Assembly (NCBI GenBank): GCA_947044405.1
Contig: CAMRHE010000028.1
Span: 7,331,001 to 7,395,000, forward strand
DNA from: Leptodactylus fallax
Taxonomy: Eukaryota; Chordata; Amphibia; Anura; Leptodactylidae
Length of the DNA stretch: 64,000 nucleotides
Reading direction: 5' to 3'
In this document: piece after piece, positions 1 to 10,745 of the stretch
Position numbering within the stretch: the first letter of the stretch is position 1
Layout: the number at the start of each line of letters is the position of its first letter
Made by a program: the position numbers and the translations under genes
The notes under the pieces: generated by a model
What the model was told of the DNA's origin: nothing
Databases searched by the model: none
The model's input: only the letters and a program-made list of their open reading frames with translations

Positions 1-1471
1 GACCACAATAAGGACATCATGGCTGGTTATCAGGAGGACACTACATGTATGAGAAGATAACCTGACCCCAATAAGGACATCATGGCTGGTTATCAGGAGG
101 ACACTACATGTATGAGAAGATAACCTGACCACAATAAGGACATCATGGCTGGTTATCAGGAGGACACTACATGTATGAGAAGATAACCTGACCACAATAA
201 GGACATCATGGCTGGTTATCAGGAGGACACTACATGTATGAGAAGATAACCTGACCACAATAAGGACATCATGGCTGGTTATCAGGAGGACACTACATGT
301 ATGAGAAGATAACCCGACCACAATAAGGACATCATGGCTGGTTATCAGGAGGACACTACATGTATGAGAAGATAACCCGACCACAATAAGGACATCATGG
401 CTGGTTATCAGGAGGACACTACATGTATGAGAAGATAACCTGACCACAATAAGGACATCATGGCTGCTTATCAGGAGAGACACTACATGTATGAGAAGAT
501 AACCTGACCACAAAGAGGACATCATGGCTGGTTATCAGGAGGACACTACATGTATGAGAAGATAACCCGACCACAATAAGGACATCATGGCTGGTTATCA
601 GGAGGACACTACATGTATGAGAAGATAACCTGACCACAATAAGGACATCATGGCTGGTTATCAGGAGGACACTACATGTATGAGAAGATACCCCGACCAC
701 AATAAGGACATCATGGCTGGTTATCAGGAGGGACACTACATGTATGAGAAGATAACCCGACCGCAATAAGGACATCATGGCTGGTTATCAGGAGGACACT
801 ACATGTATGAGAAGATAACCTGACCACAATAAGGACATCATGGCTGGTTATCTGGAGGACACTACATGTATGAGAAGATATCCTGACCACAATAAGGACA
901 TCATGGCTGGTTATCAGGAGGACACTACATGTATGAGAAGATATCCTGACCACAATAAGGACATCATGGCTGGTTATCAGGAGGACACTACATGTATGAG
1001 AAGATAACCTGACCACAATAAGGACATCATGGCTGGTTATCAGGAGGGACACTACATGTATGAGAAGATAACCTGACCACAATAAGGACATCATGGCTGG
1101 TTATCAGGAGGACACTACATGTATGAGAAGATAACCTGACCACAATAAGGACATCATGGCTGGTTATCTGGAGGACACTACATGTATGAGAAGATAACCC
1201 GACCACAATAAGGACATCATGGCTGGTTATCAGGAGGACACTACATGTATGAGAAGATAACCTGACCACAATAAGGACATCATGGCTGGTTATCAGGAGG
1301 ACACTACATGTATGAGAAGATAACCTGACCACAATAAGGACATCATGGCTGGTTATCAGGAGGGACACTACATGTATGAGAAGATAACCTGACCACAATA
1401 AGGACATCATGGCTGGTTATCAGGAGGACACTACATGTATGAGAAGATAACCTGACCACAATAAGGACATC
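1..1471. repeat. 63-bp minisatellite array A (about 23 copies, truncated at window start)
   Basis: Head-to-tail copies of a 63-bp unit that begins GACCACAATAAGGACATCAT and ends GAAGATAACCT. Copies differ by single-base changes and rare 1-base indels (GGAGGAC/GGAGGGAC, AACCTG/AACCCG). The unit holds a 7-base inverted pair, GGTTATC and GATAACC, about 23 bases apart. Because 63 is divisible by 3, the - strand stays open over several units and gives spurious 21-residue-periodic ORFs. The array begins before base 1. Its last unit changes to ACATCGTCGCTGG near 1466-1479 and runs into unique flank. Confidence 0.97.
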
Positions 1472-1560
1472 GTCGCTGGTTTTTTGACAAGCCCCAGACC
1501 ATAGAAAGTTTCGGTATTCACAGATTGTCACCACTAAGATGATTAGAGAAAATTTCTAAA
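1464..1560. mobile_element. Right terminal flank of the 63-bp-array element A
   Basis: Read on the - strand, this flank runs through TTTTCTCTAATCATCTTAGT, GGTGACA, AAACTTTCTATGG and CCAGCGACGATGTCC. The sequence left of array B (8530-8670) has the same landmarks in the same order on the + strand. The two arrays are therefore bordered by copies of one sequence in inverted orientation, as expected for terminal inverted repeats of a foldback or MITE-type element. The exact outer end and target duplication are not resolved. Confidence 0.6.
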
Positions 1561-4500
1561 TCTCTGAAATGTTTTTTATTTATATTGAAAAAAACATTTA
1601 TCTTTTGTCTTTAGATTTTCATAGGAAAACTGCTTTAATCATAGATAGACCTCATTGGGTACTTACATACATCCATGTGCAGCGTTCAGGTATATTTATT
1701 TGCAGTTCTGTATAACAAGCAGCTTCTTCATGCCTTCATAACACTGTATAAACCTGTTGAGTATACGTCGGAAGCTTTTGATATTTTTGCCCCATATGAA
1801 GCTATGGAAACAATACGTTTGTATACATCACATGAACATATGCAAATTTGCTGTTATCTCCTTCTTACATTTTGGGTTTCCAAAATAAGACTTCTTAGAG
1901 CTTTCTAAACCAAAACTGTTGTCAGGTTAAATTATTCCAGTTTGATCGAGACTTCCCCAAGAAAATCTGTGTAAGCCGTGTCCATTAACTCCTTCCACCA
2001 AAAGATTAACATGCAGGCTGAAATTACATGTGAATTGGAGGAATTGTCTATCTCCGTTGTTGACCACTACATATAGTCAATGTATATAGCAACTCTCGGG
2101 CCATTTGGTTCACAGCAAGCTGTTGCGCCTCCTGCTGTTGCAATAGGGATTGCATAGTATAACTAGGTCTAAGTACTGAGGTCAAAGCCAAACAGGATAG
2201 TTAAGTCGTATCAAATAGTCATATCTGAAGCTGGCCATACACATTAGATTGTTGGCCAACCATCTAACATATATGGGTGCCCAGTGTTTTTGTACTCTCA
2301 GAGATAAGCTGTCGATAGAGGTGTCTAGTAATGGTTTCCTTCCTTCTCACCATTCAGTGCACATGTACTGCTTGGCTAAACCAAGCATGCATGTGTATGG
2401 GGGGTATCAGGTGAGATTGCTGTCACCGATCTAGCGTTCATTTGTGTATGACCAACTTTGGGCTTTACCCTTTCAATACTACATGTGACCTGTCACCATC
2501 TGTCGTCTTTGGAGTCCTCTCCCGTAAACCATTGGTGGCTACCTGGTACTGTAAAGTATTTGCCACAGTCCTATCCATGTTGGCTAACTAGACGATTCTA
2601 CTTAAGGACAAGTATTTTGTCTTACAAATTAATTCACTTCTCAGATAAAAATAAATAAATAAATAAAATCACAGAAAATGTAATTACCGTTGGTGCAGTG
2701 AAATGTCAGTGTAACATTTACAATGTTCCTTTCGTGATCCTGAAAATTTTAATTGTTGGATTTAATACCTATTAAAGATTAAATAAGATGATCTTACTTA
2801 CAATGTAAAATGACCTTGTCGGGGACGTCGGCCCCAAACTGGCCCCTTGTTATGCATGATTTGTTTTACCAGGGACATAAGAGTGTGCGTTCATGTGTAG
2901 ATGTAGTAATTCATCTTCCAACCACACCACAAGAAAAGGGCGAAAGTTGTTCTGTTTTCCATGTAGTCAGATCTCCTGACTTGTCTGTTTTTTAGTAAAT
3001 ATTGGCATTACTGAATTTTTTTCTTATTTTTGTATATTTTTATCTTTAGAGCACTGTTAAGTCATTGGTGGTTTACATACATAATACAAAGACAAGTACA
3101 ATGGCCTAACTTAGTGTCCAGTGGCACAGTAGACCCTGACCTCAGGAGCTTACAATTTATAAGGAAGGGGGTAGAAGACAGATTGTTATTGAAGATTGTA
3201 GGCCTTTCTGAAGAGGTGAGTCCTCAGGGTCCTCTTGAAGGTAGTTTATTTATGTGTCATAGTGAGTTCCTGAGTATGGGGGATGGACTGAAAAAGTCTT
3301 AGAGGTGATTTTGTGAAGAGCGTACCAGAGCAGAGCGAAGAAGGAGGGGTGAGGATAAGTATCAGGAGATTAGGCCAGAGATTTGTGGAGAGGGACAGGT
3401 TGTTGACGGACTTGTATGTCTCAGTCGATATGTTAAAAACTATTCATTAAGCAATGGGTAATCAATAATGAGGTAGGAAAAGGTTAGAGATTGATGAAAA
3501 AATGAGGATTGAGGTAGTTTGAGTAGTGGAGTTGAAGGTAGTTTGGAGGGGAGGGAGAGCATTTACTGGGAGGACACAGAGAAGGGTGTTGTAGTAGTCT
3601 AAGCAGGAGATGAGGAGGACACGGACTAACATTTTTGTACTGTCGGAGGTAAGGAGAGAGCAGATTCCATAAATGTTTCTGAGCTGGAGGCAGCAGAAGG
3701 TGTTGAGGGCTTGCATGTAAGGCTTGAAGGACAAGGCAGACTGTGGTTTTACCCCAAGGCATGGGCTTGTGGGTATGTGCAGCACCATTAACTTAGAACT
3801 TGTATTATTTCTTCTGGAAATGTGTAAATAATTTGACAACGGGGATTTACAATTCCCTTTTGTTGATGGGGTATATCCAATTCAGAGAGAATCAGCAGCA
3901 CTGGCAAACAGAGCCATCTGTTGATTTTAGTAAATTTCTATTTCGCCTCAAGTGCTTTATTTAATCAGTACTGCTCAGTACTTCTCTATAATATCCTATA
4001 GGGTGCTGCCACTTATAATAGATTGTTAGGGACAGATTGCCCTGTTTTCTCCATGTGCCGTCTGTAGGAGACATCATAGCAGCTACTCTCCAACACTAGC
4101 TCAGGGATAACTGAGAATTAGATCTGTGGCCTGCATATGGAAATAACTGCTAAGAAATGCAGAATAAAAGTCATTTAATGGTCCGAAATAATGTTACTCC
4201 TTATGTGCAGGCACGGCAGCCTATCCTGCAAAGTCAGCCGAAAAGTTTGGTACATTTTAAGCTACTGTAAAGATGAGACAATGGCGCCTAAAGGTTGCCC
4301 TAGAAACTGTCATCCGCTGCCCTTCTGCAGCAGTTTTATTCTTCGTGCAGGAAAGCTGACGTGGATCTGTGCTTTGTAGTCTTGTGATTTAGCCGGTGCC
4401 ATGAAGCAGGCCGGTCACGTCGGCTGCCGGCACTTTATATAGTCTTTGATTGATGTGTCAGCTTGATCTCTCCATGCGCTACCACTGAGACGGTGTCTGC

Positions 4501-6890
4501 TGCTGAGTCACACCGCGTTCATTTTAACTCCATAACAAAATTCTAAATATTTATTTTCTTTAAAGGAAAAAAAGATTTTTACACTTTAAATTTTTCAAAC
4601 CAGGATTGTTTTTTTGTTTTATTTTTGTCTCTCTGTATAAAGGGGCCATTTATAAAACTGACAGGTTTTATCTTAACTCTTCTTTTCATCTACACGTTTT
4701 GGGGTGACGTTCGCTGCTTTTTAGGAGAGTATTAGCTTTTTAGACAGACTTATGATAGTACCAGGTGAAGAGAAAAGTATTCATGGTAGTTATTGATTTG
4801 GGAATCTTCCATTCATCAAAGGAATTTTTGGAGCTCTTGTTTCAAAGATGGAGGTTTCAGATATCTTAGAGTTGGGTTACCGGCTCTTGCAGCATTTATG
4901 AGGTGCCTTTATAATAGAGATTTGGTAGGAATACATGACCAGTAAAGGAGGAAGAGATTTTATAGACCTTTACCCGGGTGTTAATGTGGCTCAGATCAGA
5001 TGGACACTGCCTACCTCTGCATTGTGATAGCAACATTGCTGCAAGATGAAGGGACATGCATGGCAGAGGCAATGTGTACCAAAGAGATCAGCCCGAGGTC
5101 CACCTAATAGCAACTGGAGCTGGAGCAACTGTGGGTCAGTTGATATACTGTACTCTGGATATCATTGTTTAGATCCCTCTCCCATTTCATTGTGAAAGGT
5201 GGGGACTGTGTCAGGGCCACGTCATCATGGCATAGACCTGTGACAAATTATGTCTAGCAGGACATACAACAATGCCATTGGTGTCTTAGGATGTGAAAAG
5301 GATCTGTCGAGAAGCCAAGAAATGATAAACTGTTGGCTCTCCAGAATCTAAGAAAATGTGGAACATCTTTTGTATACAATGGGAGGCCCAAAATTGACTA
5401 CCCTGAAACTATTGTTGAATGCCGTTTTAAAGGAGTTGTCCAGGACTAGAACACTTGGCTGTTTTCTATACCGCGTCACAGCTGTTCATGAGTAGTGAAT
5501 TGAAAGGGGTTGAGTGTGCAGTCCTGAACCACATTGTCTATAGACAGACGTAGCACTTTTTTTTTTTGATGCCCACGTCCATTCACAAGTCTAGCTTGCA
5601 TTCCATAAATGACCTGATGAAGAGAGTGTTCATTTCCCAAAACGCGTCGTCCAGGTCTGTATTTCTGACATCTGGCATTTGCGATTATCAGGGCAATGAT
5701 ACAATATTTCTGGTGATACGTGTTGGTCTCTTCATTCCTGTTTACAAAGTCGAGAACACGCCATCAATGGATAGAACTAGAAAGCCCCTGAGATATGTGA
5801 TGGATGTGAACTACGTACATGCCATTTCTGTAAGCCGTGCTGTGTTTTGCAGTGTGTCTCATTGATAAAAAAAGATCGGCAGTTGTCTTTTTTTTATTTA
5901 TTTTTTTCCAGGTCAGTTCCGTCTTTGTTATCATAACGGTGCAGCCATTAACAGCGTTCTTTCAGCTGTCGGAACTAAAGGAGAGTATGATGGCACGTCC
6001 TTCTCAGCTCGTCTCTTCACGCTGCGCAATTATCAGCATCCGTCAGTGTGCAGGAGTTGCTTTTGAAAAAAATTTTTCCGCACCATGAAGTGCTTTCTGA
6101 TTTTTATGGCATGTCAACAAGACTCAAACAGCCTGGAGTGCGGGATTAGTGCCATTGCGATCTCTCCATAAGGTGATTGTACAGAGTCATCACAACTGTA
6201 TCAGCCGCTATAACGTATTCACCAAGCCTAAAATATTTGCATAGCTCTTGAAGGCATCCAGCGGCAGACCTAAAATTAAATCATCTGAATGGGTTCTTGG
6301 CGTCCCGTGGAACAAGCTCATTTATAGAAATGATCCTGATGAGATACGGGCGGCTGCGATCACCTTATTTATTTGTGCCGGCATCACAGCTGCTTATTTG
6401 ACATCTATGATCATTCTTGTGACATTTCGGCTCCGTGCGGTTCCTGGATTGAATGATGTCTATAGGAGATTCTTTTCACACATGTTTTGAAGTGTCGGCT
6501 GTCAAGCTCTTGATTAAAATGATGAAGAATTCCAATTACCCGTCCTCTATCACCGCTTACATGTAGCACATGGGGTTCTGAATTTGTAAATAGGAAATGT
6601 TGCTTCCTGCCGGGGACTGATTTCGTTCTTCTATATGGAACACTCATATGATACAGCTAAGACTCTATATGCATTTGAGACATCAGTTTACTTACAGCCA
6701 TCATTCCATATCTTTCCAGTAAGGATTGGGGGGAGGGGGGTAGACGCTGCCATACCCCTCTGCCAGCATACCCAAGAGCAAAACGATCAGGCATGCTAAA
6801 ATTCAACATTGCCAACCCTTGTCTTCCTTGACGTACGCTTTCATAGGAAAAATCAGGAGGCCTCCAATCATATTAGATGGTTGTCAAGTC
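1561..6890. other. Intronic or upstream sequence, no gene recognised
   Basis: No exon of PKP4 with acceptable splice sites and no RNA gene was found. Old dispersed repeat fragments are visible: a GGCCATACACATTAGATTG-type repeat near 2231, a GA-rich degraded stretch at 3130-3640, and an AAAGGAGTTGTCCAGGAC end of a TTAA-type MITE near 5431. The stretch 6240-6500 looks compositionally single-copy and balanced, and could be conserved noncoding sequence. The open frames here are short and lack family motifs. Confidence 0.5.
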
Positions 6891-7118
6891 CAGTGGTTCT
6901 CAACCTGCGGTACACATACCCTTAGGGGTTCGTATCCCAGTGAGAGCATTTTATTACATGTTTGGGCACTATGGGAGCCATTACATAACTTTTAGTGAAG
7001 ACCCCCAAACAAAGCCTTACTTTGGTATCTTTTATATGTGATCATTACTCTGTGGCTACTCGGTTGGGACGTGTTCTAACTAGGGGATACTTTGCTTGTA
7101 AAGGTTGAGAAACACCAG
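6891..7118. mobile_element. hAT-like MITE (CAGTGGTTCTCAACC terminus)
   Basis: Starts CAGTGGTTCTCAACCTGCGG and ends GGTTGAGAAACACCAG; these are imperfect terminal inverted repeats of the kind found in hAT/Charlie-type nonautonomous elements. The flanks TCAAGTCC and TCTAGTCC fit a degraded 8-bp target duplication if the border is shifted by one base. About 228 bases, no coding capacity, old copy. Confidence 0.7.
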
Positions 7119-8520
7119 TCTAGTCCCTCCAAAAGCTTCAATTTTATCCAACTTGTGTATTGCCAGATTAACTGGACTGTTTGTAGAGGAGTTTCCCCAT
7201 TCCCGAAGCCAATATTCTTGTTTCAAAATTTCCTGAAGTCAATTTTTCATTTATCAATTTGTCACAACGTTATGGGACACTTACACTTGGCACTTGTTGG
7301 CCCAATGATTACCAATCTTTACTGATGGCCTGTATAATCCTTTGGTCGGTTTTCCTTCTATTGATTAGCTAGTTTATGATGCCTGGGGAAGAGGGAGAAG
7401 TGAATCACATGTTCACGCCAACGTGAGTTGGGGACTATTTTTCCATAGTCTCCATAGTTGTTGCAGTAACTCTGTACATGACATACAGTGTATACCATTG
7501 TGTTTTGTTATAAGAGGTCACACTTCTGGAAAGACTAAGGCAGCCCTCTCCTTTAGGGTGGTCAGGTTTTGTGTGTGCCAGTATCTGGGTGGTAAACCCT
7601 CCGGTTCAGAGTATGCACAACCTTAAGAAATGGTAGGTTCTGTAAACTGCCCTGAATGGCTTATTGCTTTTTTTATTCCATGTTCCAAATAACAGAACTT
7701 TGATACAGCACTTGTAGTATCACAGGTACATTTCTGGACCAGTTGCCCACAGGATATTCCATAAATATCTGGGGCCCATACCTATAAACTAGGTTTTAGC
7801 TGAAGCGCTGTAGAGCTACTAGTGGGCATCTAATGATACCTGCCATCACCGCTCACGTATTATACAAATCTGAACGTGACCTGCGCAGAATTAGCAGGTT
7901 CAGGGTTATTCCTGTACATTATGAATGTTGTTGTGTGTGTGTATATAGCTTTGTATGCAGACTGGAGAGTGGTTGTGTAATGTGTTTGTTGGTTCATGCT
8001 CGAAAATATAGCACTAAAACATGTCCCCATTACAAGTGTCTCTTTGTATTCTGTTAGACTGGGAGGACTCTCTTAGTCTGTTTGCTTTTACGATAAGAGG
8101 CATGTAAGTGGTTTTAGCACACAAGATGGTAGACTTCAGGTCAGCGGAAGGAATTCTTTTGGCTCTTTAGTTAGTTAAACAACAATTTTGTACTATTATT
8201 GAAAAACTGGGCTGGTCAAAAAGGATGTCTGCTTTGGCTTTGTGCCAACTGAAGTACTGTATTAACCTTTTATTAACCTCTTAAAAGGAAGTCTTTTAAT
8301 ACAACATATTAAATTTCAGATCATTTTCTCCAGGCCTATTTTTTTAAAACACTAAATAAAAATCTGAACAGTTCATAGATATGTTACTCTTCAGTGTTTG
8401 CTCTTTCATGTCGGCCAAGCTGATCATGTCATCCTTTTCAAAGAAGATTAATGGGGTTTTCCCATGAACATAACCATAATTCAATTTGTAGACAATTTAA
8501 AAGTTTAAATTTTTGCAAAT
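7119..8520. other. Intronic sequence without recognised features
   Basis: AT-rich noncoding sequence. No splice-compatible PKP4 exon, RNA gene or clear repeat border was identified. Confidence 0.5.
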
Positions 8521-8529
8521 CTAATTAAA

Positions 8530-8684
8530 CATTTTGCAAATTTTCTCCAACTATTTTAGTGGTGACATCTGTTGTCTTGATCAGTTGCCAGTGGATAAGG
8601 CCATGAATGCAAAAACTTTCTATGGCCTTGTACTTATCAGAAACCCAGCCACGATGTCCTTATTGTGGCCAGATTATCAGAATG
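8530..8684. mobile_element. Left terminal flank of the 63-bp-array element B
   Basis: Contains AAATTTTCTCCAACTATTTT, AGTGGTGACA, AAACTTTCTATGG and CCAGCCACGATGTCC, matching in order the reverse complement of the right flank of array A. At 8643-8679 it carries about one half of a 63-bp unit in reverse orientation (CACGATGTCCTTATTGTGG). The direct array starts immediately after, so the boundary is a short palindrome. Confidence 0.65.
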
Positions 8685-9406
8685 GATAACCTGACCACAA
8701 TAAGGACATCATGGCTGGTTATCAGGAGGACACTACATGTATGAGAAGATAACCTGACCACAATAAGGACATCATGGCTGGTTATCAGGAGGACACTACA
8801 TGTATGAGAAGATAACCTGACCACAATAAGGACATCATGGCTGGTTATCAGGAAGACACTACATGTATGAGAAAATACCCGGACCACAATAAGGACATCA
8901 TGGCTGGTTATCAGGAGGACACTACATGTATGAGAAGATAACCTGACCACAATAAGGACATCATGGCTGGTTATCAGGAGGACACTACATGTATGAGAAG
9001 ATAACCTGACCACAATAAGGACATCATGGCTGGTTATCAGGAGGGACACTACATGTATGAGAAGATACCCGGACCACAATAAGGACATCATGGCTGGTTA
9101 TCAGGAGACACACTACATGTATGAGAAGATAACCTGACCACAATAAGGACATCATGGCTGGTTATCAGGAGGACACTACATGTATGAGAAGATAACCTGA
9201 CCACAATAAGGACATCATGGCTGGTTATCAGGAGGACACTACATGTATGAGAAGATAACCCGACCACAATAAGGACATTATGGCTGGTTATCAGGAGGAC
9301 ACTACATGTATGAGAAGATAACCCGACCACAATAAGGACATCATGGCTGGTTATCAGGAGGGGCACTACATGTATTAGAAGATAACCTGACCACAATAAG
9401 GACATC
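8685..9406. repeat. 63-bp minisatellite array B (about 11-12 copies)
   Basis: Same unit and orientation as array A, with its own variants (GATACCCGGACCACAATAAG, GGAAGACAC, a unit with GACATTATGG). It is separated from array A by about 7.2 kb of unrelated sequence and has its own inverted borders, so it looks like a second copy of the same element rather than a broken part of array A. Confidence 0.97.
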
Positions 9407-9510
9407 TTCTCATACATGTAGTGTCCCTCCTGATAACCAGCCATCCTGACAAGCCCCAGACCATAGCAAGTTCCTGCATTTATGGATTATGCATTTATAG
9501 GCTCACCTGT
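9404..9510. mobile_element. Right terminal flank of the 63-bp-array element B
   Basis: At 9407-9444 the last unit flips: TTCTCATACATGTAGTGTCC and CCTGATAACCAGCCAT are the reverse complement of the unit. The following GACAAGCCCCAGACCATAG is shared with the right flank of array A (1486-1504), after which the two flanks diverge. Confidence 0.65.
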
Positions 9511-10613
9511 ATAGTCTTCTAGAAAAAGGTCAGCTCTCGGCAGCAGCGGTGTTTCCAGAGGTTGGAACACCATCCAACAATATATACCAGATTGGTTATG
9601 AAAGGAGCTGTGGTTGGATATCACATTTAAGAAATTTTTGGCACATCGTAGAATTCAAGATTTCTTTATGTAGTGACAAGCTGGTCCTGAGATTGTAAGA
9701 CCGAATCCCCTTGAGGCAGAGTGCTGACCTAGCTATGGTATCCAAAAAGTTTAGTTTGACTTTTTTTCACTTTGGGCATTTTCATCCTAATTGTGTTCAC
9801 TCTCTTATTCTATGGAGTCATAGCCATATTCGAGGTGATGTTAAGTAAGGTTCTGTTCATGGCCACTCTGTCAAGGTTTCTGTCCTGACGCTATTTTTGA
9901 CATCAAAACAGCTAAGACTTTGATAGAACCCAATATAAGTTTGCAGGGTACGTCTTCCTATTTTCCCCATTGTAGGACAGATCTGGCACAGTGACGTGGT
10001 ATCCTACCCTTCTATTCAATAATGGAGGATATCTTGAAGGAACAATTTACCTTTTGTTGCTCTAATTTTTTTACAGTTTGATATAATACTGATAATGAGG
10101 AGGCGTTCCTTTTGTGGGTGTCACAGTACGGTAATATGACAGTGAGCCTACAGTATAACCTTTGTCGGTGAAATTTGTCCAATATTTGTCAGGTTTACAT
10201 CTCTTTTTGACAGATATCGAGGTACATGCCAAATTTGCACAGAAATTGTGACTTTCCATGGCATTTGCCAAAATGAAAAAGTATACATGGTCTTCCTGGA
10301 GTGACTTCTAATTTTGGCACAAATCTATGCCTTCTCTGACCAGGTGTAAATTTATCTGAAATGTTAGTCATAAATCTGTAAGAGTTATTAATGGTTGTGT
10401 GCTACTTTAGATAAACTTCAACAACTTTTTGAGATTGGCATCGGAAATGCCAGTCTGAGTAAATGTAGACCTATGTGCCCAAAACTGAAAGAACCGTCTG
10501 GTCTCAAGTCATTGTTTCAAGTTCTTATCATAAGACAAGTAAATTTCTGGTGAACCGCTGTAGATTACGACACTGTTTACATGTCACAAGTTGATGGTTA
10601 TTTTTGGTTTCAG
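9511..10613. other. Intron upstream of exon 1 of window
   Basis: Noncoding, ending in the exon acceptor TTTCAG at 10613. Nothing else recognised. The upstream PKP4 exon that should supply the first base of the split codon was not seen. Confidence 0.6.
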
Positions 10614-10745
10614 ATGCATCATCCGGAGGTCCCCCTAAGCAGAGACTTTCTGACTCTACTCATCCCAACCACTTCCTCATCAGATCTGACCCAGAACCTG
10701 TGACCATGTATTCCCCGGAGCAGACATCACTTCATGAAAGTGAGG
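10614..10745 (+). CDS. pkp4: PKP4 exon 1 of window (N-terminal head)
   Basis: Acceptor TTTCAG ends at 10613. The reading frame enters with two bases of a split codon (phase 1) and leaves with one base (phase 1), 132 bases. It encodes a stretch running from [14 protein letters not shown] through the PKP4-typical [12 protein letters not shown]. The p0071-conserved reading HESEG-SLGN requires the donor G|GTCTGT at 10746, which is weak. A much better donor, GAAA|GTGAGG, lies 6 bases upstream at 10740 and would stay in frame. The first ten or so residues are poorly conserved, so the acceptor rests on the AG plus frame agreement. The exon carrying the preceding coiled coil was not found in 1-10613 and probably lies before the window. 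Confidence 0.9.

Noticed and set aside
1..1471. CRISPR array
   Set aside because: Direct repeats are contiguous units without unique spacers; eukaryotic minisatellite.
458..1534. Periodic open frames on the - strand over the 63-bp array (up to 127 codons), and again at 8660-9444
   Set aside because: They exist only because the 63-bp unit is a multiple of three and lacks stops in that frame; no start context, splice signal or known family.
6248..6490. 80-codon frame with a hydrophobic segment (VTFRL, TSMIILV)
   Set aside because: Looks like a membrane segment, but no flanking splice signal or homology is recognised; the region is more likely noncoding.
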